Assembly: GCA_030762895.1 (NCBI GenBank)
Contig: JAUPTC010000179.1
Location: 1 to 64,000, forward strand
Direction of reading: 5' to 3'
Length of the DNA stretch: 64,000 nt
DNA from: Sophora flavescens
Taxonomy: Eukaryota; Streptophyta; Magnoliopsida; Fabales; Fabaceae
Below, piece by piece: positions 11,301 to 25,900 of this stretch. The position numbers and the translations under genes are program-made. Position 1 is the first letter of the stretch; every line of letters begins with the position of its first letter. Under the pieces are notes generated by a model. The model was not told the origin of the DNA and did no database searches. It saw nothing but the letters and a program-made list of their open reading frames with translations.

Positions 11301-14300
11301 GATCCACTTTTAGCGTCAGTTCTTTAAACAACGGCGTTAAAAGTGAACCTTTTAACCAGTTCTTTTAACAAGCTGAAGTAAAAGGTGATTGATTTTTAGT
11401 GAGCCACTTTTAACGTCAGTTCTTTAAACAAGCGGCGTTAAAAGTGAACCTTTAACCAGTTCTTTTAACAAGCTGAAGTAAAGGTGTTTGATTTTTTAGT
11501 GAGCCACTTTTAACGTCAGTTCATTAAACAAGCGGCGTTAAAAGTGAACCTTTTAACTTCAGTTCTTTTAACAACTGAAGTAAAAGGTGATTGATTTTCT
11601 AGTGAGCCACTTTTAACGTCAGTTCTTTAAACAACTGACGTTAAAAGTGAACCTTTTAACTTCAGTTCTTTTAAAAACTGAAGTAAAAGGTGATTGATTT
11701 TTAGTGAGCCACTTTTAACGTCAGTTCTTTAAACAACTGGCATTAAAAGTGAACCTTTTAACTTCAGTTCTTTTAACAACTGAAGTAAAAGTTGATTGAT
11801 TTTTCTGTGAGCCACTTGACGTTAAAAGTGAACCTTTTAACTTCAGTTCTTTTAACAACTGAAGTAAAAGGTGATTGATTTTTTTGTGAGCCACTTTTAA
11901 CGTGAGTTCTTTAAACAGTGCGTTAAAAGTGAACCTTTTTTCAGTTCTTTTAACAACTGAAGTAAAAGGTGATTGATTTTTATTGTGACACTTTTATCGT
12001 CAGTTCTTTAAACAAGCGGCGTTAAAAGTGAACCTTTTAACCAGTTCTTTTAACAACTGAAGTAAAAGGTGATTGATTTTCTAGTCAGCCACTTTTAACG
12101 TCAGTTCTTTAAACAACTGACGTTAAAAGTGAACCTTTTAACTTTAGTTCTTTTAACAACTGAAGTAAAAGGTGATTGATTTTTTTCGGAGCCACTTTTA
12201 ACGTCAGTTCTTTAAACAACCGACGTTAAAAGTGAACCTTTTAACTTCAGTTCTTTTAACAACGGAAGTAAAAGGTGATTGATTTTTTTGTGAGCCACTT
12301 TTAACGTCAGTTCTTTAAACAACTGTCGTTAAAAGTGAACCTTTTAACTTCAGTTCTTTTAACAACTGAAGTAAAAGGTGATTGATTTTCTAGTGAGCCA
12401 CTTTTAACGTCTGTTCTTTAAACAAGCGGCGTTAAAAGTGAACATTTTGACATCAGTTCTTTTAACAACTGAAGTAAAAGGTGATTGATTGTTAGTGAGA
12501 CACTTTTAACGTCAGTTCTTTAAACAACTGACATTAAAAGTGAACCTTTTAACTTCAGTTCTTTTAACAACTGAAGTAAAAGGTGATTATTTTTTAGTGA
12601 GCCACTTTTAACGTCAGTTCTTTAAAGAACTGACGTTAAAAGTGAACCTTTTAACTTCAGTTCTTTTAACAGCTGAAGTAAATGGTGATTGATTTTTTAG
12701 TTAGCCACTGTTAACGTCAGTTCTTTAAACAACTGAAATTAAAAGTGAACCTTTTAACTCAAGTTCTTTTAACAACTGAAGTAAAAGGTGATTGATTTTT
12801 TAGTGAGCTACTTTTAACGTCAGTTCTTTAAACAACTTACGTTAAAAGTGAACCTTTTAACTTCAGTTCTTTTAACAACTGAAGTAAAATGTGATTGATT
12901 TTTTAGTGATCCACTTTTAACGTCAGTTCTTTAAACAACTAAAGTTAAAAATGATCCTTTTAACTTCAGTTCTTTTAACAACTGAAGTAAAAGTTGATTG
13001 ATTTTTAGTGAGCCACTTTTAGCGTCGGTTCTTTAAACAAGCGGCGTTAAAAGTGAACCTTTTAACTCGAGTTCTTTTAACAACCGAAGTAAAAGGTGAT
13101 TGATTTTTAGTGAGCCACTTTTAACGTCAGTTCTTTAAACAAGCGGCGTTAAAAGTGAACCTTTTAACCAGTTCTTTTAACAAGCGAAGTAAAAGGTGAT
13201 TGATTTTTAGTGAGCCACTTTTAACGTCAGTTCTTTAAACAAGCGGCGTTAAAAGTGAACCTTTTAACCAGTTCTTTTAACAGCGAAGTAAAAGGTGATT
13301 GATTTCTTAGTGAGCCACTTTTAACGTCAGTTCTTTAAACAAGCGGCGTTAAAAGTGAACCTTCTAACTTCAGTTCTTTTAACAAGCTGAAGTAAAAGGT
13401 GATTGATTTTTAGTGAGCCACTTTTAAGCGTCGAGTTCTTTAAACAAGCGGCGTTAAAAGTGAACCTTTCAACTTCAGTTCTTTTAACAAGCTGAAGTAA
13501 AAGGTGATTGATTTTTAGTGAGCCACTTTTAGCGTCAGTTCTTTAAACAAGCGGCGTTAAAAGTGAACCTTTTAACTTCAGTTCTTTTAACAACTGAAGT
13601 AATAGGTGATTGATTTTTTAGTGAGCCACTTTTAGCGTCAGTTCTTTAAACAAGCGGCGTTAAAAGTGAACCTTTTAACCGAGTTCTTTTAACAACCGAA
13701 GTAAAAGGTGATTGATTTTTAGTGAGCCACTTTTAACGTCAGTTCTTTAAACAAGCGGCGTTAAAAGTGAACCTTTTAACCAGTTCTTTTAACAAGCTGA
13801 AGTAAAAGGTGATTGATTTTTTAGTGAGCCACTTTTAACGTCGAGTTCTTTAAACAAGCCGGCGTTAAAAGTGAACCTTTTAACTCGAGTTCTTTTAACA
13901 AGCGAAGTAAAAGGTGATTGATTTTTAGTGAGCCACTTTTAACGTCAGTTCTTTAAACAAGCGGCGTTAAAAGTGAACCCTTTAACTCAGTTCTTTTAAC
14001 AACCGAAGTAAAAGGTGATTGATTTTTAGTGAGCCACTTTTAACGTCAGTTCTTTAAACAAGCGGCGTTAAAAGTGAACCTTTTAACTTCAGTTCTTTTA
14101 ACAACTGAAGTAAAGGTGATTGATTTTTAGTGAGCCACTTTTAACGTCAGTTCTTTAAACAAGCTGGCGTTAAAAGTGAACCTTTTAACCAGTTCTTTTA
14201 ACAAGCTGAAGTAAAAGGTGATTGATTTTTAGTGAGCCACTTTTAGCGTCAGTTCTTTAAACAAGCGGCGTTAAAAGTGAACCACCTTTTAACCTTCTTT

Positions 14301-16999
14301 TAAATAAGTAAAGGTGATTGATTTTTAGTGAGCCACTTTTAACGTCAGTTCTTTAAACAAGCGGCGTTAAAAGTGAACCTTTTAACCAGTTCTTTTAACA
14401 ACTGAAGTAAAAGGTGATTGATTTTTAGTGAGCCACTTTTAACGTCAGTTCTTTAAACAAGCGGCGTTAAAAGTGAACCTTTAACTCAGTTCTTTTAACA
14501 ACTGAAGTAAAAGGTGATTGATTTTTAGTGAGCCACTTTTAGCGTCGAGTTCTTTAAACAACCGGCGTTAAAAGTGAACCTTTAACTCAGTTCTTTTAAC
14601 AAGCTGAAGTAAAAGGTGATTGATTTTTAGTGAGCCACTTTTAACGTCAGTTCTTTAAACAAGCTGGCGTTAAAAGTGAACCTTTTAACTCAGTTCTTTT
14701 AACAACTGAAGTAAAGGTGATTGATTTTTTGATAAGCCACTTCGTCAGTTCTTTAAACAAGCGGCGTTAAAAGTGAACCTTTAACCAGTTCTTTTAACAA
14801 CTGAAGTAAAAGGTGATTGATTTTTAGTGAGCCACTTTTAGCGTCAGTTCTTTAAACAAGCGGCGTTAAAAGTGAACCTTTAACTCAGTTCTTTTAACAA
14901 GCGAAGTAAAAGGTGATTGATTTTTAGTGAGCCACTTTTAACGTCAGTTCTTTAAACAAGCGGCGTTAAAAGTGAACTTTTAACTTCAGTTCTTTTAACA
15001 ACTGAAGTAAAAGGTGGTTGATTTTTAGTGAGCCACTTTTAACGTCAGTTCTTTAAACAACGGCGTTAAAAGTGAACCTTTTAACCAGTTCTTTTAACAA
15101 CCGAAGTAAAGGTGATTGATTTTTAGTGAGCCACTTTTAACGTCAGTTCTTTAAACAACCGGCGTTAAAAGTGAACCTTTTAACCTCAGTTCTTTGAACA
15201 ACCGAAGTAAATGGTGATTCATTTTGAGTGAGCAAATTTTAGAGTCAGTACTTTAAACAACGGCGTTAAAAGAGAACCTTTTAACCTTAATTCTTTTAAC
15301 AACTGAAGTAAAAGGTGATTGATTTTTAGTGAGCCACTTTTACCGTCAGTTCTTTAAATAACTGACATTAAAAGTGAACCTTTTTACTCAGTTGTTTTAA
15401 CAACTGAAGTAAAAGGTGATTGATTTTTTTGTGAGCCACTTTTAACGTCAGTTCTTTAAACAACTGACGTTAAAAGTGAACCTTTTAACTTCAGTTATCT
15501 TAACAACTGAAGTAAAAGGTGATTGATTTTCTAGTGAGTCAATTTCCACGTCAGCTCTTTAAACAACTTACGTTAAAAGTGAACCTTTTAACTCCAGTTC
15601 TTTTAACAACTGAAGTAATAGGTGATTGATTTTTTTGTGAGCCACTTTTAACCTCAGTTCTTTAAACAACCGACATTAAAAGTGATCCTTTTAACCTCAG
15701 TTCTTTTAACAACTGAAGTAAAAGGTGATTGATTTTTAGTGAGCCACTTTTACTATCAGTTCTTTAAACAACTGACGTTAAAAGTGAACCTTTTTACTTC
15801 AGTTCTTTTAACAACTGAAGTAAAAGGTGATTGATTTTTTAGTGAGCTACTTTTAACGTCAGTTCTTTAAACAACGGCGTTAAAAGTGAACCTTTAACTC
15901 AGTTCTTTTAACAAGCTGAAGTAAAAGGTGATTGATTTTTTAGTGAGCCACTTTTAACGTCAGTTCTTTAAACAAGCGGCGTTAAAAGTGAACCTTTTAA
16001 CCAGTTCTTTTAACAAGCGAAGTAAAGGTGATTGATTTTTTAGTGAGCCACTTTTAACGTCGAGTTCTTTAAACAAGCGGCGTTAAAAGTGAACCTTTTA
16101 ACTCAGTTCTTTTAACAACGGAAGTAAAAGGTGATTGATTTTTTAGTGAGCCACTTTTAACGTCAGTTCTATAAACAACGGCGTTAAAAGTGAACCTTTT
16201 AACTCAGTTCTTTTAACAAGCTGAAGTAAAAGGTGATTGATTTTTAGTGAGCCACTTTTAACGTCAGTTCTTTAAACAAGCGGCGTTAAAAGTGAACCTT
16301 TAACTTCAGTTCTTTTAACAAGCGAAGTAAAAGGTGATTGATTTTTAGTGAGCCACTTTTAAAGTCAGTTCTTTAAACAAGCGGCGTTAAAAGTGAACCT
16401 TTTAACCAGTTATTTTAACAACTGAAGTAAAAGGTGATTGATTTTTTAGTGAGCCACTTTTAACGTCAGTTCTTTAAACAAGGCGTTAAAAGTGAACCTA
16501 ACTCAGTTCTTTTAACAACTGAAGTAAAGGGTGGTTGATTTTTTAGTGAGCCACTTTTAACGTCAGTTCTTTAAACAACTGACGTTCAAAGTGAACCTTC
16601 TAACTACAGTTCTTTTAACAACTGAAGTAAAAGGTGATTGATTTTTTTGTGAGCCCCTTTTAACGTCAGTTCTTTAAATAACTGACGTTAAAAGTGAATC
16701 TTTTAACTTCAGTTCTTTTAACAACTAAATAAAGGGTGATTGATTTTTTAGTGAGCCACTTTTAACGTCAGTTCTTTAAACAACTGACGTTAAAAGTGAA
16801 CCTTTTAACTTCAGTTCTTTTAACAACTGAAGTAAAGGGTGATTGATTTTTTAGTGAGCCACTTTTAACGTCAGTTCTTTAAACAACTGACGTTAAAAGT
16901 GAACCTTTAACTCAGTTCTTTTAACAACTAAGTAAAGGTTGATTGATTTTTTAGTGAGCCACTTTTAACGTCAGTTCTTTAAACAAGCGGCGTTAAAAG

Positions 17000-19900
17000 T
17001 GAACCTTTTAACTCAGTTCTTTTAACAACGAAGTAAAGGTGATTGATTTTTAGTGAGCCACTTTTAACGTCAGTTCTTTAAACAAGAAAAAATTAACCAG
17101 TTCTTTTAACAACGAAGTAAAGGTGATTGATTTTTAGTGAGCCACTTTTAACGTCGAGTTCTTTAAACAAGCGGCGTTAAAAGTGAACCTTTAACTCAGT
17201 TCTTTTAACAACGAAGTAAAAGGTGATTGATTTTTAGTGAGCCACTTTTACGTCAGTTCTTTAAACAAGCGGCGTTAAAAGTGAACCTTTAACCAGTTCT
17301 TTTAACAACGAAGTAAAGGTGATTGATTTTTAGTGAGCCACTTTTAACGTCAGTTCTTTAAACAAGCGGCGTTAAAAGTGAACCTTTAACTCAGTTCTTT
17401 TAACAAGCGAAGTAAAGGTGATTGATTTTTAGTGAGCCACTTTTAACGTCAGTTCTTTAAACAACGGCGTTAAAAGTGAACCTTTAACCAGTTCTTTTCG
17501 AAGTAAAAGGTGATTGATTTTAGTGAGCCACTTTTAACGTCAGTTCTTTAAACAAGCGGCGTTAAAAGTGAACCTTTAACCAGTTCTTTTAACAAGCGAA
17601 GTAAAAGGTGATTGATTTTTTAGTGAGCCACTTTTAACGTCAGTTCTTTAAACAAGCGGCGTTAAAAGTGAACCTTAACTCAGTTCTTTTAAAAGCGAAG
17701 TAAAGGTGATTGATTTTTAGTGAGCCACTTTTAACGTCAGTTCTTTAAACAAGCGGCGTTAAAGTGAACCTTTAACCATTCTTTTAACAACGAAGTAAAG
17801 GTGATTGATTTTTAGTGAGCCACTTTTAACGTCAGTTCTTTAAACAAGCGGCGTTAAAGTGAACCTTAACCAGTTCTTTTAACGACCGAAGTAAATGGTG
17901 ATTGATTTTTTAGTGAGCCACTTTTAACGTCAGTTCTTTAAACAAGCGGCGTTAAAGTGAACCTTTAACCAGTTCTTTTAACACGAAGTAAAGGTGATTG
18001 ATTTTTAGTGAGCCACTTTTAGCGTCAGTTCTTTAAACAAGCGGCGTTAAAAGTGAACCTTAACCAGTTCTTTTAACACGAAGTAAAGGTGATTGATTTT
18101 TAGTGAGCCACTTTTAACGTCAGTTCTTTAAACAAGCGGCGTTAAAGTGAACCTTTAACCAGTTCTTTTAACAACGAAGTAAAGGTGATTGATTTTTAGT
18201 GAGCCACTTTTAGCGTCAGTTCTTTAAACACGGCGTTAAAGTGAACCTTTAACCAGTTCTTTTAAAAGTAAAGGTGATTGATTTTTAGTGAGCCACTTTT
18301 AACGTCAGTTCTTTAAACAAGCGGCGTTAAAGTGAACTTTTAACCAGTTCTTTTAACAAGCGAAGTAAAAGGTGATTGATTTTTAGTGAGCCACTTTTAG
18401 CGTATTCTTTAAACAGCGGCGTTAAAGTGAACCTTTAACCAGTTCTTTTAACAACTGAAGTAAAGGTGATTGATTTTTAGTGAGCCACTTTTACGTCAGT
18501 TCTTTAAACAAGCGGCGTTAAAAGTGAACCTTTAACGATTCTTTTAACAACGAAGTAAAGGTGATTGATTTTTAGTGAGCCACTTTAACGTCAGTTCTTT
18601 AAACAAGCGGCGTTAAAGTGAACCTTTAACCAGTTCTTTTAACACGAAGTAAAGGTGATTGATTTTTTTGAGCCACTTTTAACGTCAGTTCTTTAAAAAT
18701 GGCGTTAAAGTGAACCTTAACCAGTTCTTTTAACAAGCGAAGTAAAGGTGATTGATTTTTAGTGAGCCACTTTTAACGTCAGTTCTTTAAACAGCGGCGT
18801 TAAAGTGAACTTTAACCAGTTCTTTTAACAACTGAAGTAAAGGTGATTGATTTTTAGTGAGCCACTTTTAACGTCATTCTTTAAACAGCGGCGTTAAAGT
18901 GAACCTTTAACTTGATTCTTTTAACACGAAGTAAAGGTGATTGATTTTTAGTGAGCCACTTTTAACGTCAGTTCTTTAAACAACGGCGTTAAAGTGAACC
19001 TTTAACCAGTTCTTTTAACAACGAAGTAAAGGTGATTGATTTTTAGTGAGCCACACGTCATTCTTTAAACAAGCGGCGTTAAAGTGAACCTTAACCAGTT
19101 CTTTTAACAAGCGAAGTAAAGGTGATTGATTTTTAGTGAGCCACTTTTAACGTCAGTTCTTTAAACAAGCGGCGTTAAAGTGAACCTTTAACCAGTTCTT
19201 TTAACACGAAGTAAAGGTGATTGATTTTTAGTGAGCCACTTTTAACGTCAGTTCTTTAAACAACGGCGTTAAAAGTGAACCTTTAACCAGTTCTTTTAAC
19301 ACGAAGTAAAGGTGATTGATTTTTAGTGAGCCACTTTTAACGTCAGTTCTTTAAACAAGCGGCGTTAAAAGTGAACCTTTAACCAGTTCTTTTAACACGA
19401 AGTAAAGGTGATTGATTTTTAGTGAGCCACTTTTACGTCAGTTCTTTAAACAGCGGCGTTAAAGTGAACCTTTAACCAGTTCTTTTAACACGAAGTAAAA
19501 GGTGATTGATTTTTAGTGAGCCACTTTTAACGTCAGTTCTTTAAACAACGGCGTTAAAGTGAACCTTTAACCAGTTCTTTTAACACGAAGTAAAGGTGAT
19601 TGATTTTTAGTGAGCCACTTTTAACGTCGATTCTTTAAACAACGGCGTTAAAGTGAACCTTTAACCATTCTTTTAACAAAAAAGGTGATTGATTTTTAGT
19701 GAGCCACTTTAACGTCATTCTTTAAACACGGCGTTAAAAGTGAACCTTGATTCTTTTAACAACGAAGTAAAGGTGATTGATTTTAGTGAGCCACTTTTAA
19801 CGTCAGTTCTTTAAACAACGGCGTTAAAGTGAACCAACCAGTTCTTTTAACACAAGTAAAGGTGATTGATTTTTAGTGAGCCACTTTTAACGTCATTCTT

Positions 19901-22900
19901 TAAACAAGGCGTTAAAGTGAACCTTTAACCAGTTCTTTTAACAACGAAGTAAAGGTGATTGATTTTTAGTGAGCCACTTTTACGTCAGTTCTTTAAACAA
20001 GCGGCGTTAAAGTGAACCTAACCAGTTCTTTTAACAACGAAGTAAAGGTGATTGATTTTTAGTGAGCCACTTTTAACGTCAGTTCTTTAAACAAGCGGCG
20101 TTAAAGTGAACCTTTAACCAGTTCTTTTAACAACTGAAGTAAAGGTGATTGATTTTTAGTGAGCCACTTTTAACGTCAGTTCTTTAAACAGCGGCGTTAA
20201 AGTGAACTTTAACTGATTCTTTTAACAAGCGAAGTAAAGGTGATTGATTTTTAGTGAGCCACTTTTAACGTCAGTTCTTTAAACACGGCGTTAAAGTGAA
20301 CCTAACATTCTTTTAACACGAAGTAAAGGTGATTGATTTTTAGTGAGCCACTTTTAACGTCAGTTCTTTAAACAGCGGCGTTAAAGTGAACCTTTAACCA
20401 GTTCTTTTAACAACGAAGTAAAGGTGATTGATTTTTAGTGAGCCACTTTTAACGTCAGTTCTTTAAACAAGCGGCGTTAAAGTGAACCTTTAACCAGTTC
20501 TTTTAACAACTGAAGTAAAGGTGATTGATTTTTAGTGAGCCACTTTTAACGTCAGTTCTTTAAACAAGCGGCGTTAAAAGTGAACCTTTAACCAGTTCTT
20601 TTAACACAAGTAAAGGTGATTGATTTTTAGTGAGCCACTTTTAACGTCAGTTCTTTAAACAAGCGGCGTTAAAGTGAACTTCTAACAGTTCTTTTAACAA
20701 CGAAGTAAAGGTGATTGATTTTTAGTGAGCCACTTTAACGTCAGTTCTTTAAACAAGCGGCGTTAAAGTGAACCTTTAACGATTCTTTTAACAACTGAAG
20801 TAAAGGTGATTGATTTTTAGTGAGCCACTTTTAACGTCAGTTCTTTAAACAGCGGCGTTAAAGCGTTCTTTTAACACGAAGTAAAGGTGATTGATTTTTA
20901 GTGAGCCACTTTAACGTCAGTTCTTTAAACAACGGCGTTAAAGTGAACCTTTAACTTGATTCTTTTAACAACGAAGTAAAGGTGATTGATTTTTAGTGAG
21001 CCACTTTTAACGTCAGTTCTTTAAACAAGCGGCGTTAAAGTGAACCTTTAACCAGTTCTTTTAACAACTGAAGTAAAGGTGATTGATTTTTAGTGAGCCA
21101 CTTTTAACGTCAGTTCTTTAAACAGCGGCGTTAAAGTGAACCTTTAACCAGTTCTTTTAACACGAAGTAAAGGTGATTGATTTTTAGTGAGCCACTTTTA
21201 GCGTCAGTTCTTTAAACAAGCGGCGTTAAAGTGAACTTTTAACCAGTTCTTTTAACAACGAAGTAAAGGTGATTGATTTTTAGTGAGCCACTTTTACGTC
21301 AGTTCTTTAAACAAGCGGCGTTAAAAGTGAACCTTTAACCAGTTCTTTTAACAACGAAAAAGGTGATTGATTTTTAGTGAGCCACTTTTAACGTCAGTTC
21401 TTTAAACAACGGCGTTAAAGTGAACCTTTAACCAGTTCTTTTAACACGAAGTAAAGGTGATTGATTTTTAGTGAGCCACTTTTAACGTCATTCTTTAAAC
21501 AAGCGGCGTTAAAAGTGAACCTTTAACCAGTTCTTTTAACAACTGAAGTAAAGGTGATTGATTTTTAGTGAGCCACTTTTAACGTCAGTTCTTTAAACAA
21601 GCGGCGTTAAAGTGAACCTTTAACCATTCTTTTAACTGAAGTAAAGGTGATTGATTTTTAGTGAGCCACTTTTAACGTCATTCTTTAAACAACGGCGTAA
21701 AGTGAACTTTAGTTCTTTTAACAAGCGAAGTAAAGGTGATTGATTTTTAGTGAGCCACTTTTAACGTAGTTCTTTAAACAACGGCGTTAAAGTGAACCTT
21801 AACATTCTTTTAACACGAAGTAAAGGTGATTGATTTTTAGTGAGCCACTTTTAACGTCAGTTCTTTAAACAGCGGCGTTAAAGTGAACCTTTAACCAGTT
21901 CTTTTAACAACGAAGTAAAGGTGATTGATTTTTAGTGAGCCACTTTACGTCAGTTCTTTAAACAACGGCGTTAAAGTGAACCTTTAACCGATTCTTTTAA
22001 CACGAAGTAAAGGTGATTGATTTTTAGTGAGCCACTTTTAACGTCAGTTCTTTAAACAAGCGGCGTTAAAGTGAACCTTTAACTTGTTCTTTTAACACGA
22101 AGTAAAGGTGATTGATTTTTAGTGAGCCACTTTTAACGTCAGTTCTTTAAACAGAGCGTTAAAGTGAATTTAACGATTCTTTTAACAACTGAAGTAAAGG
22201 TGATTGATTTTTAGTGAGCCACTTTTAACGTGATTCTTTAAACAGCGGCGTTAAAGTGAACCTTTAACGAGTTCTTTTAACAACGAAGTAAAGGTGATTG
22301 ATTTTTAGTGAGCCACTTTTAACGTGAGTTCTTTAAACAAGCGGCGTTAAAGTGAACCTAATCAGTTCTTTTAACAAGCGAAGTAAAGGTGATTGATTTT
22401 TAGTGAGCCACTTTTAACGTCAATTCTTTAAACAACGGCGTTAAAGTGAACCTTAACGATTCTTTTAACACGAAGTAAAGGTGATTGATTTTTAGTGAGC
22501 CACTTTGCGTCAGTTCTTTAAACAAGCGGCGTTAAAGTGAACCTTAACCAGTTCTTTTAACAACTGAAGTAAAGGTGATTGATTTTTAGTGAGCCACTTT
22601 TAACGTTAGTTCTGTAAACAACGGCGTTAAAGTGAACCTAACCAGTTCTTTTAACAGCAAGTAAAGGTGATTGATTTTTGTGAGCCACTTTTACGTCAGT
22701 TCTTTAAACAAGCGGCGTTAAAGTGAACTTTAACCAGTTCTTTTAACAACTAAGTAAAGGTGATTGATTTTTAGTGAGCCACTTTTAACGTCAAATCTAT
22801 GAACAGCGGCGTTAAAGTGAACCTTTAACCATTCTTTTAACACGAAGTAAAGGTGATTGATTTTTAGTGAGCCACTTTTAACGTCAGTTCTTTAAACAAC

Positions 22901-25900
22901 GGCGTTAAAGTGAACCTTAACCAGTTCTTTTAACAACGAAGTAAAGGTGATTGATTTTTAGAGCCACTTTACGTCAGTTCTTTAAACACGGCGTTAAAGT
23001 GAACCTAACGATTCTTTTAACACGAAGTAAAGGTGATTGATTTTTAGTGAGCCACTTTACGTCAGTTCTTTAAACAGCGGCGTTAAAGTGAACCTTAACC
23101 AGTTCTTTTAACAAGCGAAGTAAAGGTGATTGATTTTTAGTGAGCCACTTAACGTCAGTTCTTTAAACAGCGGCGTTAAAGTGAACCTTTAACCAGTTCT
23201 TTTAACACGAAGTAAAGGTGATTGATTTTTAGTGAGCCACTTTTAACGTCATTCTTTAAACAACGGCGTTAAAGTGAACCTTTAACCATTCTTTTAACAC
23301 GAAGTAAAGGTGATTGATTTTTAGTGAGCCACTTTTAACGTCAGTTCTTTAAACAAGCGGCGTTAAAGTGAACCTTTAACCAGTTCTTTTAACACAAGTA
23401 AAGGTGATTGATTTTTAGTGAGCCACTTTAGCGTCAGTTCTTTAAACAAGCGGCGTTAAAGTGAACCTTTAACCAGTTCTTTTAACCGAAGTAAAGGTGA
23501 TTGATTTTTAGTGAGCCACTTTTAACGTCAGTTCTTTAAACAACGGCGTTAAAGTGAACCTTTAACCAGTTCTTTTAACACGAAGTAAAGGTGATTGATT
23601 TTTAGTGAGCCACTTTTAGCGTCAGTTCTTTAAACAAGCGGCGTTAAAGTGAACCTTTACTGATTCTTTTAACACGAAGTAAAGGTGATTGATTTTTAGT
23701 GAGCCACTTTTAGCGTCATTCTTTAAACAAGCGGCGTTAAAGTGAACTTTAACCAGTTCTTTTAACAACTGAAGTAAAGGTGATTGATTTTTAGTGAGCC
23801 ACTTTTACGTCAGTTCTTTAAACAACGGCGTTAAAGTGAACCTTTAACCAGTTCTTTTAACAACTGAAGTAAAGGTGATTGATTTTTAGTGAGCCACTTT
23901 TAACGTCAGTTCTTTAAACAAGCGGCGTTAAAGTGAACTTTAACCAGTTCTTTTAACACGAAGTAAAGGTGATTGATTTTTAGTGAGCCACTTTAACGTC
24001 AGTTCTTTAAACAAGCGGCGTTAAAGTGAACTTTAACCAGTTCTTTTAACACGAAGTAAAGGTGATTGATTTTTAGTGAGCCACTTTTAACGTCAGTTCT
24101 TTAAACAAGCGGCGTTAAAAGTGAACCTTTAACCAGTTCTTTTAACACGAAGTAAAGGTGATTGATTTTAGTGAGCCACTTTTAACGTCAGTTCTTTAAA
24201 CAAGCGGCGTTAAAAGTGAACCTTAACCAGTTCTTTTAACAACGAAGTAAAGGTGATTGATTTTTAGTGAGCCACTTTAACGTCAGTTCTTTAAACAAGC
24301 GGCGTTAAAAGTGAACCTTTAACCATTCTTTTAACACGAAGTAAAGGTGATTGATTTTTAGTGAGCCACTTTAACGTCAGTTCTTTAAACAAGCGGCGTT
24401 AAAGTGAACCTTTAACCAGTTCTTTTAACACGAAGTAAAGGTGATTGATTTTAGTGAGCCACTTTAACGTCAGTTCTTTAAACAACGGCGTTAAAGTGAA
24501 CCTTAACCAGTTCTTTTAACAACGAAGTAAAGGTGATTGATTTTTAGTGAGCCACTTTTCGTCAGTTCTTTAAACAACGGCGTTAAAGTGAACCTTAACC
24601 ATTCTTTTAACACGAAGTAAAGGTGATTGATTTTTAGTGAGCCACTTACGTCATTCTTTAAACAACGGCGTTAAAGTGAACCTTTAACAGTTCTTTTAAC
24701 AACGAAGTAAAGGTGATTGATTTTTAGTGAGCCACTTTAACGTCAGTTCTTTAAACAAGCGGCGTTAAAGTGAACCTTTAACCAGTTCTTTTAACACAAG
24801 TAAAGGTGATTGATTTTTAGTGAGCCACTTTAACGTCAGTTCTTTAAACAAGCGGCGTTAAAGTGAACCTTTAACCAGTTCTTTTAACAACGAAGTAAAG
24901 GTGATTGATTTTTAGTGAGCCACTTTAACGTCAGTTCTTTAAACAACGGCGTTAAAGTGAACCTTTAACCAGTTCTTTTAACACGAAGTAAAGGTGATTG
25001 ATTTTTAGTGAGCCACTTTAACGTCAGTTCTTTAAACAACGGCGTTAAAAGTGAACCTTTAACAGTTCTTTTAACAACTGAAGTAAAGGTGATTGATTTT
25101 TAGTGAGCCACTTTTACGTCAGTTCTTTAAACAAGCGGCGTTAAAGTGAACCTTTAACCAGTTCTTTTAACACGAAGTAAAGGTGATTGATTTTTAGTGA
25201 GCCACTTTTAGCGTCAGTTCTTTAAACAACGGCGTTAAAAGTGAACCTTTAACCAGTTCTTTTAACAAGCGAAGTAAAGGTGATTGATTTTTAGTGAGCC
25301 ACTTTAACGTCATTCTTTAAACAAGCGGCGTTAAAGTGAACCTTTAACTGATTCTTTTAACACGAAGTAAAGGTGATTGATTTTTAGTGAGCCACTTTTA
25401 ACGTCATTCTTTAAACAGCGGCGTTAAAAGTGAACCTTTAACCAGTTCTTTTAACAACGAAGTAAAGGTGATTGATTTTTGTGAGCCACTAGCGTCAGTT
25501 CTTTAAACAACGGCGTTAAAGTGAACCTTTAACCAGTTCTTTTAACACGAAGTAAAGGTGATTGATTTTTAGTGAGCCACTTTTACGTCATTCTTTAAAC
25601 ACGGCGTTAAAGTGAACCTTTAACCAGTTCTTTTAACAAGCGAAAAAGGTGATTGATTTTTGTGAGCCACTTTTACGTCAGTTCTTTAAACAAGCGGCGT
25701 TAAAGTGAACCTTAACAGTTCTTTTAACAACTGAAGTAAAGGTGATTGATTTTTAGTGAGCCACTTTTAACGTCAGTTCTTTAAACAACGGCGTTAAAGT
25801 GAACCTTTAACCAGTTCTTTTAACAAGCGAAGTAAAGGTGATTGATTTTTAGTGAGCCACTTTTAACGTCAGTTCTTTAAACAACGGCGTTAAAGTGAAC